Assembly (NCBI GenBank): GCA_958407465.1
Contig: CATYIV010000002.1
Location: forward strand, 1-64,000
Direction: 5' to 3'
Source: an uncultured Collinsella sp.
GTDB lineage: Bacteria; Actinomycetota; Coriobacteriia; Coriobacteriales; Coriobacteriaceae
Length of the DNA stretch: 64,000 nt
The notes below the pieces were generated by a model, which saw nothing but the letters and a program-made list of their open reading frames with translations, had not been told where the DNA came from and ran no database searches. Position 1 is the first letter of the stretch. Each line of letters begins with the position of its first letter. A program made the translations under genes and the position numbers. Positions 27,359 through 37,283 of the stretch are shown in pieces.

Positions 27359-27907
27359 ATGCCTATCAACAAACGAGAGAGCCTGCTGTTCACCTTTATC
27401 ATGTGCTTTTGCATGGTGCTCTGGATGAGCATCTACAACGTTGCCCTGCAGCACGGGGCCATCAACGGCGAGGTCGTTGCCACTGCGTGGCTCGGCTTCC
27501 CCGTTGCCTACATTTTTGCCATGTGCTGCGACTGGTTCGTCGCCAGCCCGCTCGCCAAGGGTTTCGCCTTTAAGTACTTGGTCACGCCGGGCAAGAGCTC
27601 GCCACTTGCCATGACGCTCGCCGTCAGCTCCTGCATGGTCGTTCCCATGGTCATCATCATGTCGCTGTACGGTGCCTGTGAGGGTCTGACGCACATGCCC
27701 GGCGGCATCCTTGCGAACCTGTATTCCGTGCCCGCGATCTGGATGATCAACATCCCGCATAATTTTGTGATGGCGCTGCCGTGGAACCTTTTGGTAGCCG
27801 GTCCGATTTCCCGCTTCGTCTTCCGTCGCGCCTTCCCTGTGGGGACGGTTTTCGAGGAGGAGCATGCCGAGCTCTTGGAGCAGGCTATGGCTCCTGAGTG
27901 CGAGTAG
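27359..27907 (+). CDS. DUF2798 family membrane protein
   Basis: A 182-residue integral membrane protein with about four hydrophobic segments (LLFTFIMCFCMVLWMSIYNV, VATAWLGFPVAYIFAMCCDW, MTLAVSSCMVVPMVIIMSLY, and a C-terminal one). It matches the DUF2798 pattern of paired segments with conserved FP and P positions. The function of the family is unknown. The start at ATG 27359 follows AGAGAGGAA. It stands alone between two terminators. Confidence 0.75.
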   Translation: MPINKRESLLFTFIMCFCMVLWMSIYNVALQHGAINGEVVATAWLGFPVAYIFAMCCDWFVASPLAKGFAFKYLVTPGKSSPLAMTLAVSSCMVVPMVIIMSLYGACEGLTHMPGGILANLYSVPAIWMINIPHNFVMALPWNLLVAGPISRFVFRRAFPVGTVFEEEHAELLEQAMAPECE

Positions 27908-28073
27908 CTCGCTTAGGGATCTGCTGAGCGCGGGCGACTTGCTTGGTTGGAGCCCTAAGCGTGGATAGCTCTCTCGGCGACATCGCGGGCGTGAGCGGTG
28001 CACATGACCGGAGGGCCCGTGCTGCTCCGTTGCCCGACGTGCTAGCGCGCAGAACAATCTGTTGGTGCATTCG

Positions 28074-28106
28074 GCGGCTGCTGAAGCGTTTCGGCAGCCG
28101 CTTTTT
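28074..28106 (+). terminator. Terminator before the activase operon
   Basis: GCGGCTGC (28074-28081) pairs with GCAGCCGC (28094-28101), followed by TTTTT. It separates the DUF2798 transcript from the activase operator. The gap 27908-28073 holds no gene, only a CTTAGGG/CCCTAAG pair near 27914-27956. Confidence 0.85.
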
Positions 28107-28118
28107 ATACGGAGTTTA

Positions 28119-28139
28119 AATACAACAGTCTGTTGTATT
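28119..28139 (+). promoter_or_regulatory. TetR-type operator upstream of the activase
   Basis: AATACAACA GTC TGTTGTATT is a perfect 9-bp inverted repeat with a 3-nt centre, 50 bp before the activase start. A -10-like TATATC follows at 28151-28156. The TetR-family regulator at the end of the same operon (32612-33301) is the obvious candidate to bind here, giving negative autoregulation. Confidence 0.8.
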
Positions 28140-28188
28140 ACGTAGAGTGGTATATCTCTAGCGGGAAAAATGCGAGAGACGGAGCATT

Positions 28189-31100
28189 ATGGCGTTGCTA
28201 GTAGGACTGGACGTAGGGTCGACGACGACCAAAGTTTACGCGATGCACGAGGATATGACCGAGGCGTGGTGGGGATATCGCCGCCACGGGGCGTGTCAGA
28301 CAGCGAGCGTGCGCGCCATGCTCGGCGAGCTCGCCGAGCGCTTTCCCCATGAGTCACTGCGCGTTGCGGTGACCGGCTCGGGTGCGCGCGATATCGCGAC
28401 CGCGCTGGGCGCCTCGTACGTTCAGGAGGTGGTCGCCAACGCGCTCGCGATCAGCAGGTTCTATCCGCAGACGCGCTGCGCCATCGAGCTGGGCGGCCAA
28501 GACGCCAAGATGATCTTCTTCCGCACCAACGATAAGGGAGACATCGAGGTTGCCGACATGCGCATGAACGGCTCGTGCGCAGGCGGTACCGGTGCATTTA
28601 TCGACGAGATGGCAAAGCTCATGGGGGTCGGCACCGAATCGGGCGAGTTCGAGCAGCTCGCAAGCCGGGGAACGACCGTCCACGAGGTCTCGGGCCGCTG
28701 CGGCGTGTACGCAAAGACCGATATCCAGCCGCTGCTCAACGAGGGCATTCCTACCACCGACCTGGCGCTTTCGGCGCTTCACGCGGTCGCCCGCCAAACG
28801 ATCGGCGGTCTGGCCCAGGGTATCGACATCGAGCCGCCGGTAATCTTCGAGGGCGGTACGCTCGCCTACAACCCCACACTGGTCCGCGTGTTCCGGGAGC
28901 AACTGAATCTATCGGACGATCAGGTTATCGTCCCGCGCGATCCGCAGATCATGGTCGCGCGCGGTGCCGCCCTGTCGCTGACCGACATGTTCGCATCGTC
29001 CCAACCGATCGACCTTCCCGACGCTTTTGTCCGGCTGGATAAGCTCGAGACGGTCGCGCCCGCAAGCGGGGAGGGACGTCTTGCCCAGCCCTTTTTTGCC
29101 ACACCTGCCGAGCAGGCGGATTTTACGGCACGCCATGGCAAAGAGACGCCGGCAAAGGGTCCGGATGCGTATGCGCCCGGAGAGACGGTGCGTGTGGCGC
29201 TCGGTATCGATTCGGGGAGCACGACGACCAAGTTCGCCCTGGTCGATGAGGCGGGTGAGCTTGTCGATTCGTTCTACGCGTCTAATAACGGCAGACCGCT
29301 CGACGTCGCCCAACAGGGTCTTGTCAGCTTGAAGAACCGCTGGGAGACAGCGGGAGTCACGCTTGCGATCGATGCCGTGGGCACCACGGGATACGGCGAG
29401 GAGCTTTTCGCGCGCGCGTTCCACGCCGACTACCATACGGTCGAGACGGTCGCGCACGCCCGCGCCGCGTGCGCATGCGTTCCCGATGCGACCTTCGTGC
29501 TCGACATCGGCGGACAGGATATGAAGGCCATCTGGCTCAACCACGGCGTGCTGACCGATATCGTCGTCAACGAGGCGTGCTCTGCGGGCTGCGGCTCGTT
29601 CCTCGAGGGTTTTGCCAAAAACCTCGGAATAGCCGTTGAGGATATCGCGACCGAGGCATTTTCGTCCAAAGCCCCCGCCGTTCTCGGCAGCCGCTGCACG
29701 GTGTTCATGAACAGCAGCGTCGTTTCCGAGCAGCGGCGCGGTAAGGGTCCGGGCGACATCATGGCCGGTCTCTGCCGTTCGATTATCGAGAACGTGTTCA
29801 CCAAGGTCATTCGCGTTTCAAATCTCAACCGTCTGGGCGACAAAGTCGTCGTCCAGGGCGGCACGTTCCGAAACGACGCGGTGCTGCGCGCATTCGAGCA
29901 GTATCTGGGCAAACCCGTCACGCGTGCGCCCCACCCGGGGCTGATGGGCGCTATCGGTATCGCCCTGCTCGCGCGCGAGGAATGCCGCAAGGGCGACGCC
30001 GGCACGTCGTTTATCGGGCTCGATGCCGTGGAGCGCTTCGAGCATCGCGAGTTCGGCGGCGTTACCTGCCGTCGGTGCAACAACCGCTGCCAGCGCGCGG
30101 TCGTGGCATTTGGCGACGGCTCGCTTTACGTCACGGGCAATCGCTGCCCGCGCGGCGGCGCCATCTCATGGGATGAGCTCGTGCGCGAGGTTCCCGCGGC
30201 GGAGGAGCTGCGTCCGCAGGGTGCTTGCGAGGCACAGGCACCCGGCACGGGGCGCGACCGGACCGCGGCTGCCCCCAATCTCTTTGTCGACCGCGAGAAG
30301 CTGCTGTTCGAGTCGTACCCCACGGTTCCCGTCAGCGGGGGGCGCGATGTCACGATCGGCATTCCCCGTGTGCTCGAGTTCTGGGACACCATGCCGTTCT
30401 GGTCGACGTTCTTCAGCACGCTCGGCTTTAAGGTGCGCGTCTCGGGACGCAGCACCAAGGCGATGTACGAGCGCGGTCTGGCGCACGTCACATCCGACAC
30501 CGTGTGCTTCCCGGCCAAGCTCGTCCACGGGCACATCCGCAATCTCGTCGACGCCGGCGTCGACCGCATCTTCATGCCCATCATCACGACGGTGCCCACC
30601 GAAAACACCGCCTCTACCAGCGAGTGGATGTGCGCCGTCGTAAAGGGATACCCCTACGTGATGCGCAATTCCGATAACCCGGAGGAGCGTTTCGGCGTTC
30701 CGTTCGATACGCCGCTGTTCCACTGGTACGACGAGGGCGACCGAAACCGCCAGCTCAAGGCGTGGTGCAAGGAGACCTTCGATATCGATGCCGACCTGGT
30801 TGCCAAGGCGACCGAGCAGGCGGACCGCGCGCAGGAGACGTTTGAGAACCAGCTGCAGCTGCGCGGCAGGCAGGTGCTCGAGAACGTGCACGAGGACGGC
30901 GGCTACGCGGTGGTGATCGCTTCGCGCCCGTACCACAACGACCCGCTGGTCAACCACGGGCTGCCCAAGCTCTTCTCTGAGCGCGGCATCCCCGTGCTGA
31001 CGCCCGATGCGGTGCCGGGGGTCTGCAACGTCGATCTTTCCAACAGCCGCATCGACATCGTGAACAACTACCATGCGCGCATGCTGTCGTGCGCGGTCAT

Positions 31101-32628
31101 CGTCGCATCGACGCCCGAGCTCGAGCTCGTGCAGATGGGCAGCTTCGGCTGCGGCCACGATGCGTATCTCACCGACGAGATCGCGCGCATGATGGGCGAG
31201 ATGGGCTCCAAGGTTCCGATGATGATCAAGCTCGATGAGAGCGACGTCGCCGGTCCCATGGGCATTCGCGTGCGTTCGTTTATCGAGTCGGTCAACCGTC
31301 GTCGCGCGGAGGAGCGTGCCGAGGGCGCCCGGGTGCACGCGGTCCATCCGCTCGACGACCCGTATAAGGTCAAGTACACCAAGCGCGACCGGCACGACAA
31401 GATCGCGCTGGTCCCCAACACCTCCCATGCGTTCTGCAGGCTCATGACCGCGGCGATGCGCAATCAGGGCGTGCGCGCCGAGGCCCTTGATATCGGGCGC
31501 GAGGATGCCATCCGCCTGGGCAAACGCTATGTGCACAACGACATCTGCTTCCCCGCGCAAATCGTGATCGGCGAGGCGCTCGCGGCGCTCGAGAGCGGTA
31601 AGTACGACCCGCACGACGTCGCCGTGGTGACTGGCAAGTATATCGGCGACTGCCGCCTGACGCACTACATGCCCCTGCTGCGCCGCGCGCTCGACGACGC
31701 GGGATACGACTATGTCCCGGTGCTCACCAACGACGACGTCGATGCCCACAATGCGCATCCGGGCTTCAAGCTCGGCCTTGGCCCGAGCATCCAGATCGCC
31801 TACGGTCTTCCCATGATCGATGCCCTCGAGGCCATGCTTAGGCGCATCCGTCCCTACGAGCTCGAGAAGGGCGCGGCGGACGCTGCGTTCGACCGCGCGC
31901 TCGATGAGGTTATCGAGGGCATGGAGCGCTCCGGGCTGAGAGGCCAGGCGACGGGCTTCAAACGCGCGCTTGCGATCATGGACGCCGTTCCGTACGACCG
32001 CTCGAACCCGCATCCGACCGTTCTCATCGTGGGCGAGTACCTGCTCAATTTCCATCTCGGCGCCAACCACGAGATCGAGCGCTACCTCGAGGACAACGGG
32101 CTCGAGGTCATCGAGGCGCGCATGACCGACGTGATCCGCAAGACCTATTTCTACAAGCATGCGCAGTCGCGCGAGTTCCACGTCGACCTGTCGCTGCCCG
32201 AAAAGGCCTGGTACGCCACGGCGGACAACCTGTTCGAGCTCGCGCACGACCGTTGCGACCGCCTGGGCGCGGCGAGCCCGCTCTACGAGCCGCCGACGTG
32301 CATGCCCGAGCTCGTGCGCGCGAGCGATAAGATCCTGCACCATACGTTCGATGCGGGCGAGGGCGTGCTGATTCCGGCGGAGATTCTCGAGCACGCCAAG
32401 CGCGGCTGCCGCAACTTCGTGATCCTGCAGCCGTTCGGGTGTCTGCCCAACCATGTCGTGGGGCGCGGGCTCATCCATGCGCTCAAGGAGCAGTATCCCA
32501 CGGCGCAGTTCCTGCCGCTCGACTACGATCCCGACGTGAGCTTCGCCAACGTGGAGAACCGTCTTCAGATGCTCATCATGAACGCCAAGGCGCAGGGGTG
32601 CGGTGAGGCGCATGGCGAGACCGCGTAA
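28189..32628 (+). CDS. Giant 2-hydroxyacyl-CoA dehydratase activase-related protein
   Basis: A 1479-residue protein made of two BcrA/BadF-type ASKHA ATPase modules, a cysteine knot, a DUF2229 module and a C-terminal HgdB-like region. Module 1 has LDVGSTTTK (about 8-15), GGQDAK and the cluster cysteine in SCAGGTGAF (about 128). Module 2 has IDSGSTTTK (about 341) and CSAGCGSF (about 464). CRRCNNRC lies near 626, PRVLEF near 725, and NDICFPAQ near 1117. Relatives activate or resemble dehydratases by ATP-driven electron transfer through a [4Fe-4S] cluster. No dehydratase subunits are nearby, so the role is unknown. Confidence 0.88.
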   Translation: MALLVGLDVGSTTTKVYAMHEDMTEAWWGYRRHGACQTASVRAMLGELAERFPHESLRVAVTGSGARDIATALGASYVQEVVANALAISRFYPQTRCAIELGGQDAKMIFFRTNDKGDIEVADMRMNGSCAGGTGAFIDEMAKLMGVGTESGEFEQLASRGTTVHEVSGRCGVYAKTDIQPLLNEGIPTTDLALSALHAVARQTIGGLAQGIDIEPPVIFEGGTLAYNPTLVRVFREQLNLSDDQVIVPRDPQIMVARGAALSLTDMFASSQPIDLPDAFVRLDKLETVAPASGEGRLAQPFFATPAEQADFTARHGKETPAKGPDAYAPGETVRVALGIDSGSTTTKFALVDEAGELVDSFYASNNGRPLDVAQQGLVSLKNRWETAGVTLAIDAVGTTGYGEELFARAFHADYHTVETVAHARAACACVPDATFVLDIGGQDMKAIWLNHGVLTDIVVNEACSAGCGSFLEGFAKNLGIAVEDIATEAFSSKAPAVLGSRCTVFMNSSVVSEQRRGKGPGDIMAGLCRSIIENVFTKVIRVSNLNRLGDKVVVQGGTFRNDAVLRAFEQYLGKPVTRAPHPGLMGAIGIALLAREECRKGDAGTSFIGLDAVERFEHREFGGVTCRRCNNRCQRAVVAFGDGSLYVTGNRCPRGGAISWDELVREVPAAEELRPQGACEAQAPGTGRDRTAAAPNLFVDREKLLFESYPTVPVSGGRDVTIGIPRVLEFWDTMPFWSTFFSTLGFKVRVSGRSTKAMYERGLAHVTSDTVCFPAKLVHGHIRNLVDAGVDRIFMPIITTVPTENTASTSEWMCAVVKGYPYVMRNSDNPEERFGVPFDTPLFHWYDEGDRNRQLKAWCKETFDIDADLVAKATEQADRAQETFENQLQLRGRQVLENVHEDGGYAVVIASRPYHNDPLVNHGLPKLFSERGIPVLTPDAVPGVCNVDLSNSRIDIVNNYHARMLSCAVIVASTPELELVQMGSFGCGHDAYLTDEIARMMGEMGSKVPMMIKLDESDVAGPMGIRVRSFIESVNRRRAEERAEGARVHAVHPLDDPYKVKYTKRDRHDKIALVPNTSHAFCRLMTAAMRNQGVRAEALDIGREDAIRLGKRYVHNDICFPAQIVIGEALAALESGKYDPHDVAVVTGKYIGDCRLTHYMPLLRRALDDAGYDYVPVLTNDDVDAHNAHPGFKLGLGPSIQIAYGLPMIDALEAMLRRIRPYELEKGAADAAFDRALDEVIEGMERSGLRGQATGFKRALAIMDAVPYDRSNPHPTVLIVGEYLLNFHLGANHEIERYLEDNGLEVIEARMTDVIRKTYFYKHAQSREFHVDLSLPEKAWYATADNLFELAHDRCDRLGAASPLYEPPTCMPELVRASDKILHHTFDAGEGVLIPAEILEHAKRGCRNFVILQPFGCLPNHVVGRGLIHALKEQYPTAQFLPLDYDPDVSFANVENRLQMLIMNAKAQGCGEAHGETA

Positions 32629-33301
32629 GGACGCCGATGCGCCCGATGCACGCACCCGTATCATCGAGGCGTTTTGGGAGCTCATCGAGAACAACAGCAT
32701 CTTCGAGCTGTCGGTTGGCGAGGTGACCCGCGCCGCCCAGTGCAATCGCGGAACGTTTTACTACTATTTTCACGATTTCGATGAACTCGTCGCCATCGCC
32801 ATAGCCCAGCTGCTGCAGGATAACGAGCTCATCACCGATGCCCTCTGGCATTTTTCGAGCGAGGGCGACCTTTCGGCGTTCGACCGGCGCGACGTCCGCT
32901 GCCTGCTGCGGCGCATCGTCATCACCATGAGGGCGGGTGCCGCCGAGCAGGTCGTGCAGGGCATCCATACGATCATCATCGACCGCGTGAGAGAGATCGT
33001 CCACCCCGACGGAGAAGAGCTCAAGGCAGATTCGAGCTTTGCGGTGGGCTTTCTGGTCTCGGGCATCATGGGCTTTGTGATGGCGGTCGGCTTTGCCCGG
33101 GAGGGCGGCGAGGAGATAGACCTCGAGCAGCCGGGGGACAGCGCGTGCGCGTACCTGAGGGCGGTCGCCATGCAGACGGTGGAAACGGTCGCGCAAGTCG
33201 AGGGCGTCGATACATCCGAGCTGCTCGAACGCGTCTCCAAGGAGGCCGATGCCTATCGCGCATCGCGTGCGACGAGTCCCGACGTGGTGAAAGACGCCTA
33301 G
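32612..33301 (+). CDS. TetR/AcrR-family transcriptional regulator
   Basis: A 229-residue regulator with an N-terminal helix-turn-helix (ELSVGEVTRAAQCNRGTFYYYF, about 35-56) and a helical ligand domain. It overlaps the 3' end of the activase gene by 17 bp, so the two are one operon. ATG 32612 is preferred because GGTGAGG lies just before it; GTG 32603 is an alternative. The palindrome at 28119-28139 is its likely operator. The inducer is unknown. Confidence 0.88.
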   Translation: MARPRKDADAPDARTRIIEAFWELIENNSIFELSVGEVTRAAQCNRGTFYYYFHDFDELVAIAIAQLLQDNELITDALWHFSSEGDLSAFDRRDVRCLLRRIVITMRAGAAEQVVQGIHTIIIDRVREIVHPDGEELKADSSFAVGFLVSGIMGFVMAVGFAREGGEEIDLEQPGDSACAYLRAVAMQTVETVAQVEGVDTSELLERVSKEADAYRASRATSPDVVKDA

Positions 33302-33493
33302 GGTTTCTCTTGCGGGGCGCCTGTCGCGCATCGCGCGGTGAGTCCCGCGATGCGGTCATAACCTGCATTCATGTGAGCCGGGTTTATAGATATTCCTCCA
33401 GCTGTTAACATAGACAACCTGTGGGTAAAGAGACAAAAGCGCCGCCGACGGGCGGGCGTTTTGATTTCGATGAACTCATGTAAGGAAACGAGC

Positions 33494-36136
33494 ATGTTAG
33501 ATAGATTTACCGATCGAGCGCGCAAGGTCATGTCGATGGCCAAACAGGAGGCGCTCGATCTGCACTCAAATAAGGTGGGCACCGAGCACCTGCTGCTCGC
33601 ACTCGCCAAGGAGGACGAGGGCATCGCTGCCGAGGCGCTGCGCTCGCTTGATATCTCCTACGACGACATCATGGACACCCTCAAGGAGGTCCAGACCACG
33701 GTTCCCGAGCCCAGCGAGGAGACCGAGGCGGCCAAGCTCGCCTTTACGCCGCTCGTCATTAGCGTGATGGAGCGTTCATTCCGCGTGGCGCGTGAGAACA
33801 ACCAGACCTACGTGTCGACCGAGCACCTGCTCATCGGTATCGTCGAAGAGGGCAACGGCATGGCCATGGACATCCTCATGCGCCTGGGTGTGTCGTCCGC
33901 CTCCATCAAAAAGGCTATCGAGAAACTCACCGCCAAGGACCAGGACAAGAAGCGTCCGCTCGCCGGCGCCGGTGCTGGTCGTCCCGGTGCGGGCCTGCCG
34001 TTCTTTAGCGGCTCGGATGCCTCTCAGCAAAAGGGGAGCGGCACCGACACGCTCAAGCAGTTCGCCACCAACCTCACTCAAAAGGCGCGCGACGGCGAGC
34101 TCGATCCCGTGATTGGCCGCGAAAAGGAAGTCCAGCGCATGATGGAGATCCTTTCGCGCCGCACCAAGAACAACCCGCTTATCCTGGGCGACCCCGGCGT
34201 GGGCAAGACGGCCATCGTCGAGGGCCTGGCGCAGCAGATCGCTGCCGGCAACGTGCCCGAGAATCTCATGAACCAGAACATCTGGACGCTCGACCTGCCG
34301 GGCCTCGTTGCGGGCGCCAAGTATCGCGGTGAGTTTGAGGAGCGCCTCAAGAACGTGATCCAGGAGGCCACCGAGGCTGACGACGTCATCCTGTTTATTG
34401 ACGAGATGCACACCATCATCGGTGCCGGTTCTGCCGAGGGCTCCATCGACGCGAGCTCCATGCTCAAGCCCGTGCTTGCACGCGGTGCCTTCCAGATTAT
34501 TGGCGCCACCACGGCCGAGGAATTCCGCAAGTACCTCACCAAAGACCCAGCCTTCGAGCGTCGCTTCCAGACTATCGATGTCGAGGAGCCGAGCGTCGAG
34601 GACACCGTCAAGATCCTGACCGCGCTTAAGCCGCGCTACGAGGAGCACCACCATGTGCGCTACACGCAGGGCGCTATCGAGGCTGCCGCGAACCTTTCCA
34701 ACCGCTACATCCAGGATCGCTTCCTGCCCGATAAGGCCATCGACCTCATCGACGAGGCCGGTGCCCGCGCTCGCATCGCCGCGAATCGTGCGCCCGAGCC
34801 GGTGCGCGAGGCCGAGCATCGCATAGAGGAGCTCAAGGCCGCCGCGCAGGAGGCCACCGAGAGCGACGACATGAACAAGGCCGCCGAGATCACCGAGCAG
34901 CAGAAGGCCGCCGAGATTGAGCTCGCCGAGGCCAAGGCCGCCTGGACCGCCGAGCTCGACGCCAGCCCGCTCACCATCGACGTGAGTCAGATTGCCGACA
35001 TCGTGTCCGTGACCTCTGGCGTGCCGGTTTCCTCGCTCACCGAGAGCGAGAGCCGTCGCCTGCTGCAGACCGAAAGCGTGCTCAAGACCCGCATTATCGG
35101 CCAGGACGAGGCCGTCGAGGCCGTCGCCAAGGCCGTGCGCCGCAGCCGCTCGCCGCTCAAGGACCCGCGTCGTCCCGGTGGTAGCTTTATCTTCCTTGGT
35201 CCCACCGGCACAGGCAAGACCGAGCTCGCCAAGACGCTCGCCGAGTACCTCTTTGGCAGTAAGGACGCGCTCATCAGCTTCGACATGTCGGAGTTCGGCA
35301 GCGAGTTCGAGGTCTCCAAGCTTATCGGTAGCCCTCCGGGTTACGTGGGCCACGACGAGGGCGGTCAGCTTACCAAGGCCGTTCGTCGTCACCCGTACTC
35401 GGTCGTGCTGTTCGACGAGATCGAGAAGGCGCACCCCGACATCTTCAACATTTTGTTGCAGGTGCTGGAGGAGGGTCGCCTGACTGATAGCCAGGGCAAG
35501 ACGGTCGACTTCCGCAATACCGTGATCATCATGACGTCCAACGTGGGCGCCCGCGAGATCGCGCAGGATGCGAGCGTTGGCTTTGGCACCACCGGCGAGC
35601 AGGGCCTCACCTCGAGTGAGATCAAGGGCCGTGCGATGGGCGAGCTCAAGCGCCTGTTCCGCCCCGAGCTGCTCAACCGTATCGACGACATTGTGGTGTT
35701 CCAGAAGCTCTCGGGCGAGAACCTGACCAAGATCGCGCACCTGCTGGTGGACGACCTGCGTCAGCGCCTGATTGCCAACGGCATGAACATCAAGCTCACC
35801 GATGCGGCCTATGACAAGATCGTGGCCGAGGGCACCGACCTCACCAACGGCGCGCGTCCGCTGCGCCGTGCTATCCAAAAGCTCATCGAGGATCCGCTGT
35901 CCGAGGAACTGCTGGCTGGCGAGTGGGGCGAGGGCGATACCGTCCTGTGCGACGTGGCCGATGGCAAGTTTGTCTTTAGCCACGGCACGGGCGAGATCCC
36001 GGCACCGCGTCCGGTGGGCACGCTCGGTGGCGATACCGCCCCGGCGGCACCGCACACCGGCAACGCCGCGCCCGTGAGCGGCGGCGTGACCTCGGGCCCC
36101 GGCGGCATGATGCAAGCCGGTTCCGGCGCGCTGTAG
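33494..36136 (+). CDS. clpC: ATP-dependent Clp protease ATPase subunit ClpC
   Basis: ClpC is a two-ring AAA+ unfoldase that feeds substrates to ClpP. The 880-residue protein has the double N-domain ([30 protein letters not shown]), Walker A GDPGVGKT (about 233) in ring 1, a coiled middle domain (about 425-480), Walker A GPTGTGKT (about 569) in ring 2, a ClpP-docking loop near [10 protein letters not shown], and a Gly/Pro-rich tail. AAGGAAA sets the start at 33494. The ctsR and mcsAB genes that precede clpC in Firmicutes are absent. A CGCCGCC/GGCGGGCG hairpin followed by TTTT lies in its leader. Confidence 0.96.
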   Translation: MLDRFTDRARKVMSMAKQEALDLHSNKVGTEHLLLALAKEDEGIAAEALRSLDISYDDIMDTLKEVQTTVPEPSEETEAAKLAFTPLVISVMERSFRVARENNQTYVSTEHLLIGIVEEGNGMAMDILMRLGVSSASIKKAIEKLTAKDQDKKRPLAGAGAGRPGAGLPFFSGSDASQQKGSGTDTLKQFATNLTQKARDGELDPVIGREKEVQRMMEILSRRTKNNPLILGDPGVGKTAIVEGLAQQIAAGNVPENLMNQNIWTLDLPGLVAGAKYRGEFEERLKNVIQEATEADDVILFIDEMHTIIGAGSAEGSIDASSMLKPVLARGAFQIIGATTAEEFRKYLTKDPAFERRFQTIDVEEPSVEDTVKILTALKPRYEEHHHVRYTQGAIEAAANLSNRYIQDRFLPDKAIDLIDEAGARARIAANRAPEPVREAEHRIEELKAAAQEATESDDMNKAAEITEQQKAAEIELAEAKAAWTAELDASPLTIDVSQIADIVSVTSGVPVSSLTESESRRLLQTESVLKTRIIGQDEAVEAVAKAVRRSRSPLKDPRRPGGSFIFLGPTGTGKTELAKTLAEYLFGSKDALISFDMSEFGSEFEVSKLIGSPPGYVGHDEGGQLTKAVRRHPYSVVLFDEIEKAHPDIFNILLQVLEEGRLTDSQGKTVDFRNTVIIMTSNVGAREIAQDASVGFGTTGEQGLTSSEIKGRAMGELKRLFRPELLNRIDDIVVFQKLSGENLTKIAHLLVDDLRQRLIANGMNIKLTDAAYDKIVAEGTDLTNGARPLRRAIQKLIEDPLSEELLAGEWGEGDTVLCDVADGKFVFSHGTGEIPAPRPVGTLGGDTAPAAPHTGNAAPVSGGVTSGPGGMMQAGSGAL

Positions 36137-36155
36137 GGCGTAACATAGCTTTGCG

Positions 36156-36187
36156 AAGGGGCACTCCTGTCGGGGCGCCCCTTTTTT
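36156..36187 (+). terminator. Terminator of clpC
   Basis: AAGGGGC pairs with GCCCCTT around a short loop with further GC pairs, followed by TTTTTT (36182-36187). Confidence 0.8.
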
Positions 36188-36199
36188 ATGAGTAAATGG

Positions 36200-36230
36200 T
36201 GCTATACTCGAAATATAAATATGTATAGCA
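36200..36230 (+). promoter_or_regulatory. Operator-promoter of the RelB-PIN module
   Basis: TGCTATAC (36200-36207) and GTATAGCA (36223-36230) form a perfect 8-bp inverted repeat with a 15-bp AT-rich centre. TATACT inside the left arm looks like the -10. The ribosome binding site AAGGAG follows immediately. This is the expected layout for autorepression by a ribbon-helix-helix antitoxin. Confidence 0.75.
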
Positions 36231-36242
36231 GAAGGAGCTAGC

Positions 36243-36611
36243 ATGCCAATATCGGTACTCGACTCACGGCCGGTCCAGATGAATGTGCGCATGGATCGCC
36301 AACTCAAAGAGGCTGGGGACGCCGTGCTGGCGCATATCGGCATGACGCCGTCACAAGCTGTGAGGGAGCTGTGGCAGTACTTGACCGAGAACGGTCATAT
36401 GCCCGTCGCAAAAAAGAATGATGACGAAGTCCTGCCTGACGACATACGATCGAAGGCGAGTTCGTCCCGCGTCTCGGAAGGGGCTGCGTTAATTTCGAAT
36501 TTTTATGAGCGGTTCTCGATTCAGAGGCCGAGCCCCGATGAAGCCTTTGATTACGACGAGTTATACGATCAAATGATGAGCGAGAGATTCAGCGATTGGA
36601 TCGAATTATGA
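36243..36611 (+). CDS. RelB/DinJ-family antitoxin
   Basis: A 122-residue protein with an N-terminal ribbon-helix-helix of the RelB/DinJ type (VQMNVRMDRQLKEAGDAVL, then MTPSQAVRELWQYL, about 13-50). A longer acidic C-terminal region (SPDEAFDYDELYDQMMSERF) follows and would bind the toxin. AAGGAG precedes the ATG. Its TGA overlaps the next ATG, so toxin and antitoxin are translationally coupled. It is longer than typical RelB (about 80-95 residues). Confidence 0.85.
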   Translation: MPISVLDSRPVQMNVRMDRQLKEAGDAVLAHIGMTPSQAVRELWQYLTENGHMPVAKKNDDEVLPDDIRSKASSSRVSEGAALISNFYERFSIQRPSPDEAFDYDELYDQMMSERFSDWIEL

Positions 36612-37135
36612 GCGGCGTCGGAACGAAACGTGTGCTCAAGCTGTTGATCGACACGAACGTCTGGCTAGATTACTTTCTCGCTCGCACGAATGCGACCAGG
36701 CCGATAGTCGAGCTCCTTTCTCGCGCGGCGGAAGCGGAGGATATCGTCCTCTTCTCGTCCTCCCTGTCTGTCAAAGACGTCTATTACATTCTGGGAAGGA
36801 CGATGAAGGCCGACGCCCGCCGTGAGGGGGCTCTCACTCCCGAAGCCATCGCCGGTGCCGACGAGACAGCGTGGGCGTGCGTTCGCCTGATTCGGCAAAA
36901 GTCGATTATTGCCTCGGTCGGTGCAGACGAGGTCTTCGACTCCTTTGTGTTCAAGTATCATCACAACGACTTTGAGGACGACCTGATGCTGGGCGTCGCC
37001 AATCGCATTGATGCCGATTACGTCGTGACAGAGGACAAAAATCTCATCAAACATACCAATGGTGTATGCATTAATGTTCAACAGGCGTTGAAGTTGGTTG
37101 AAGGGTCCAACGTCCCTTCGGCACGGCCCGTCTAA
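36608..37135 (+). CDS. PIN-domain toxin
   Basis: A 175-residue PIN-domain nuclease. Acidic residues are in the expected places: LLIDTNVWLDYF (Asp15), a central helix VKDVYYIL, and the C-terminal DDLMLGVANRIDADYVVTED. Most such toxins are VapC-type RNases that cut tRNA or rRNA. The start at ATG 36608 overlaps the antitoxin stop. Partnering with a RelB/DinJ antitoxin rather than a VapB is unusual. Confidence 0.85.
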   Translation: MSGVGTKRVLKLLIDTNVWLDYFLARTNATRPIVELLSRAAEAEDIVLFSSSLSVKDVYYILGRTMKADARREGALTPEAIAGADETAWACVRLIRQKSIIASVGADEVFDSFVFKYHHNDFEDDLMLGVANRIDADYVVTEDKNLIKHTNGVCINVQQALKLVEGSNVPSARPV

Positions 37136-37139
37136 CCTG

Positions 37140-37155
37140 CTTTATCTTGATAAAG
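37140..37155 (+). terminator. Small hairpin after the PIN toxin
   Basis: CTTTATC TT GATAAAG is a perfect 7-bp stem right after the toxin gene, without a U-run. It is a weak terminator at best. Confidence 0.4.
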
Positions 37156-37283
37156 TGGCGTTTCCTCGCCGTTAGCCGATGATGCGAGGGCGCTCGGCGT
37201 TTTCGACTGGTTTATGCACGCAAAGTCTGGGAATATACAAGTCGCATGTCTTACTGTCTAACCAGTTGCGCCAAGGAGGCACC

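Noticed and set aside
30166..32745. 859-residue minus-strand open frame opposite the activase
   Set aside because: It is a shadow of a GC-rich gene; composition is Arg/His/Val-rich with no motifs, and it would run through the TetR start.
33776..36343. 855-residue minus-strand open frame opposite clpC
   Set aside because: It is the complement of clpC with repetitive Leu/Gly/Asp composition and no ribosome binding site of note.
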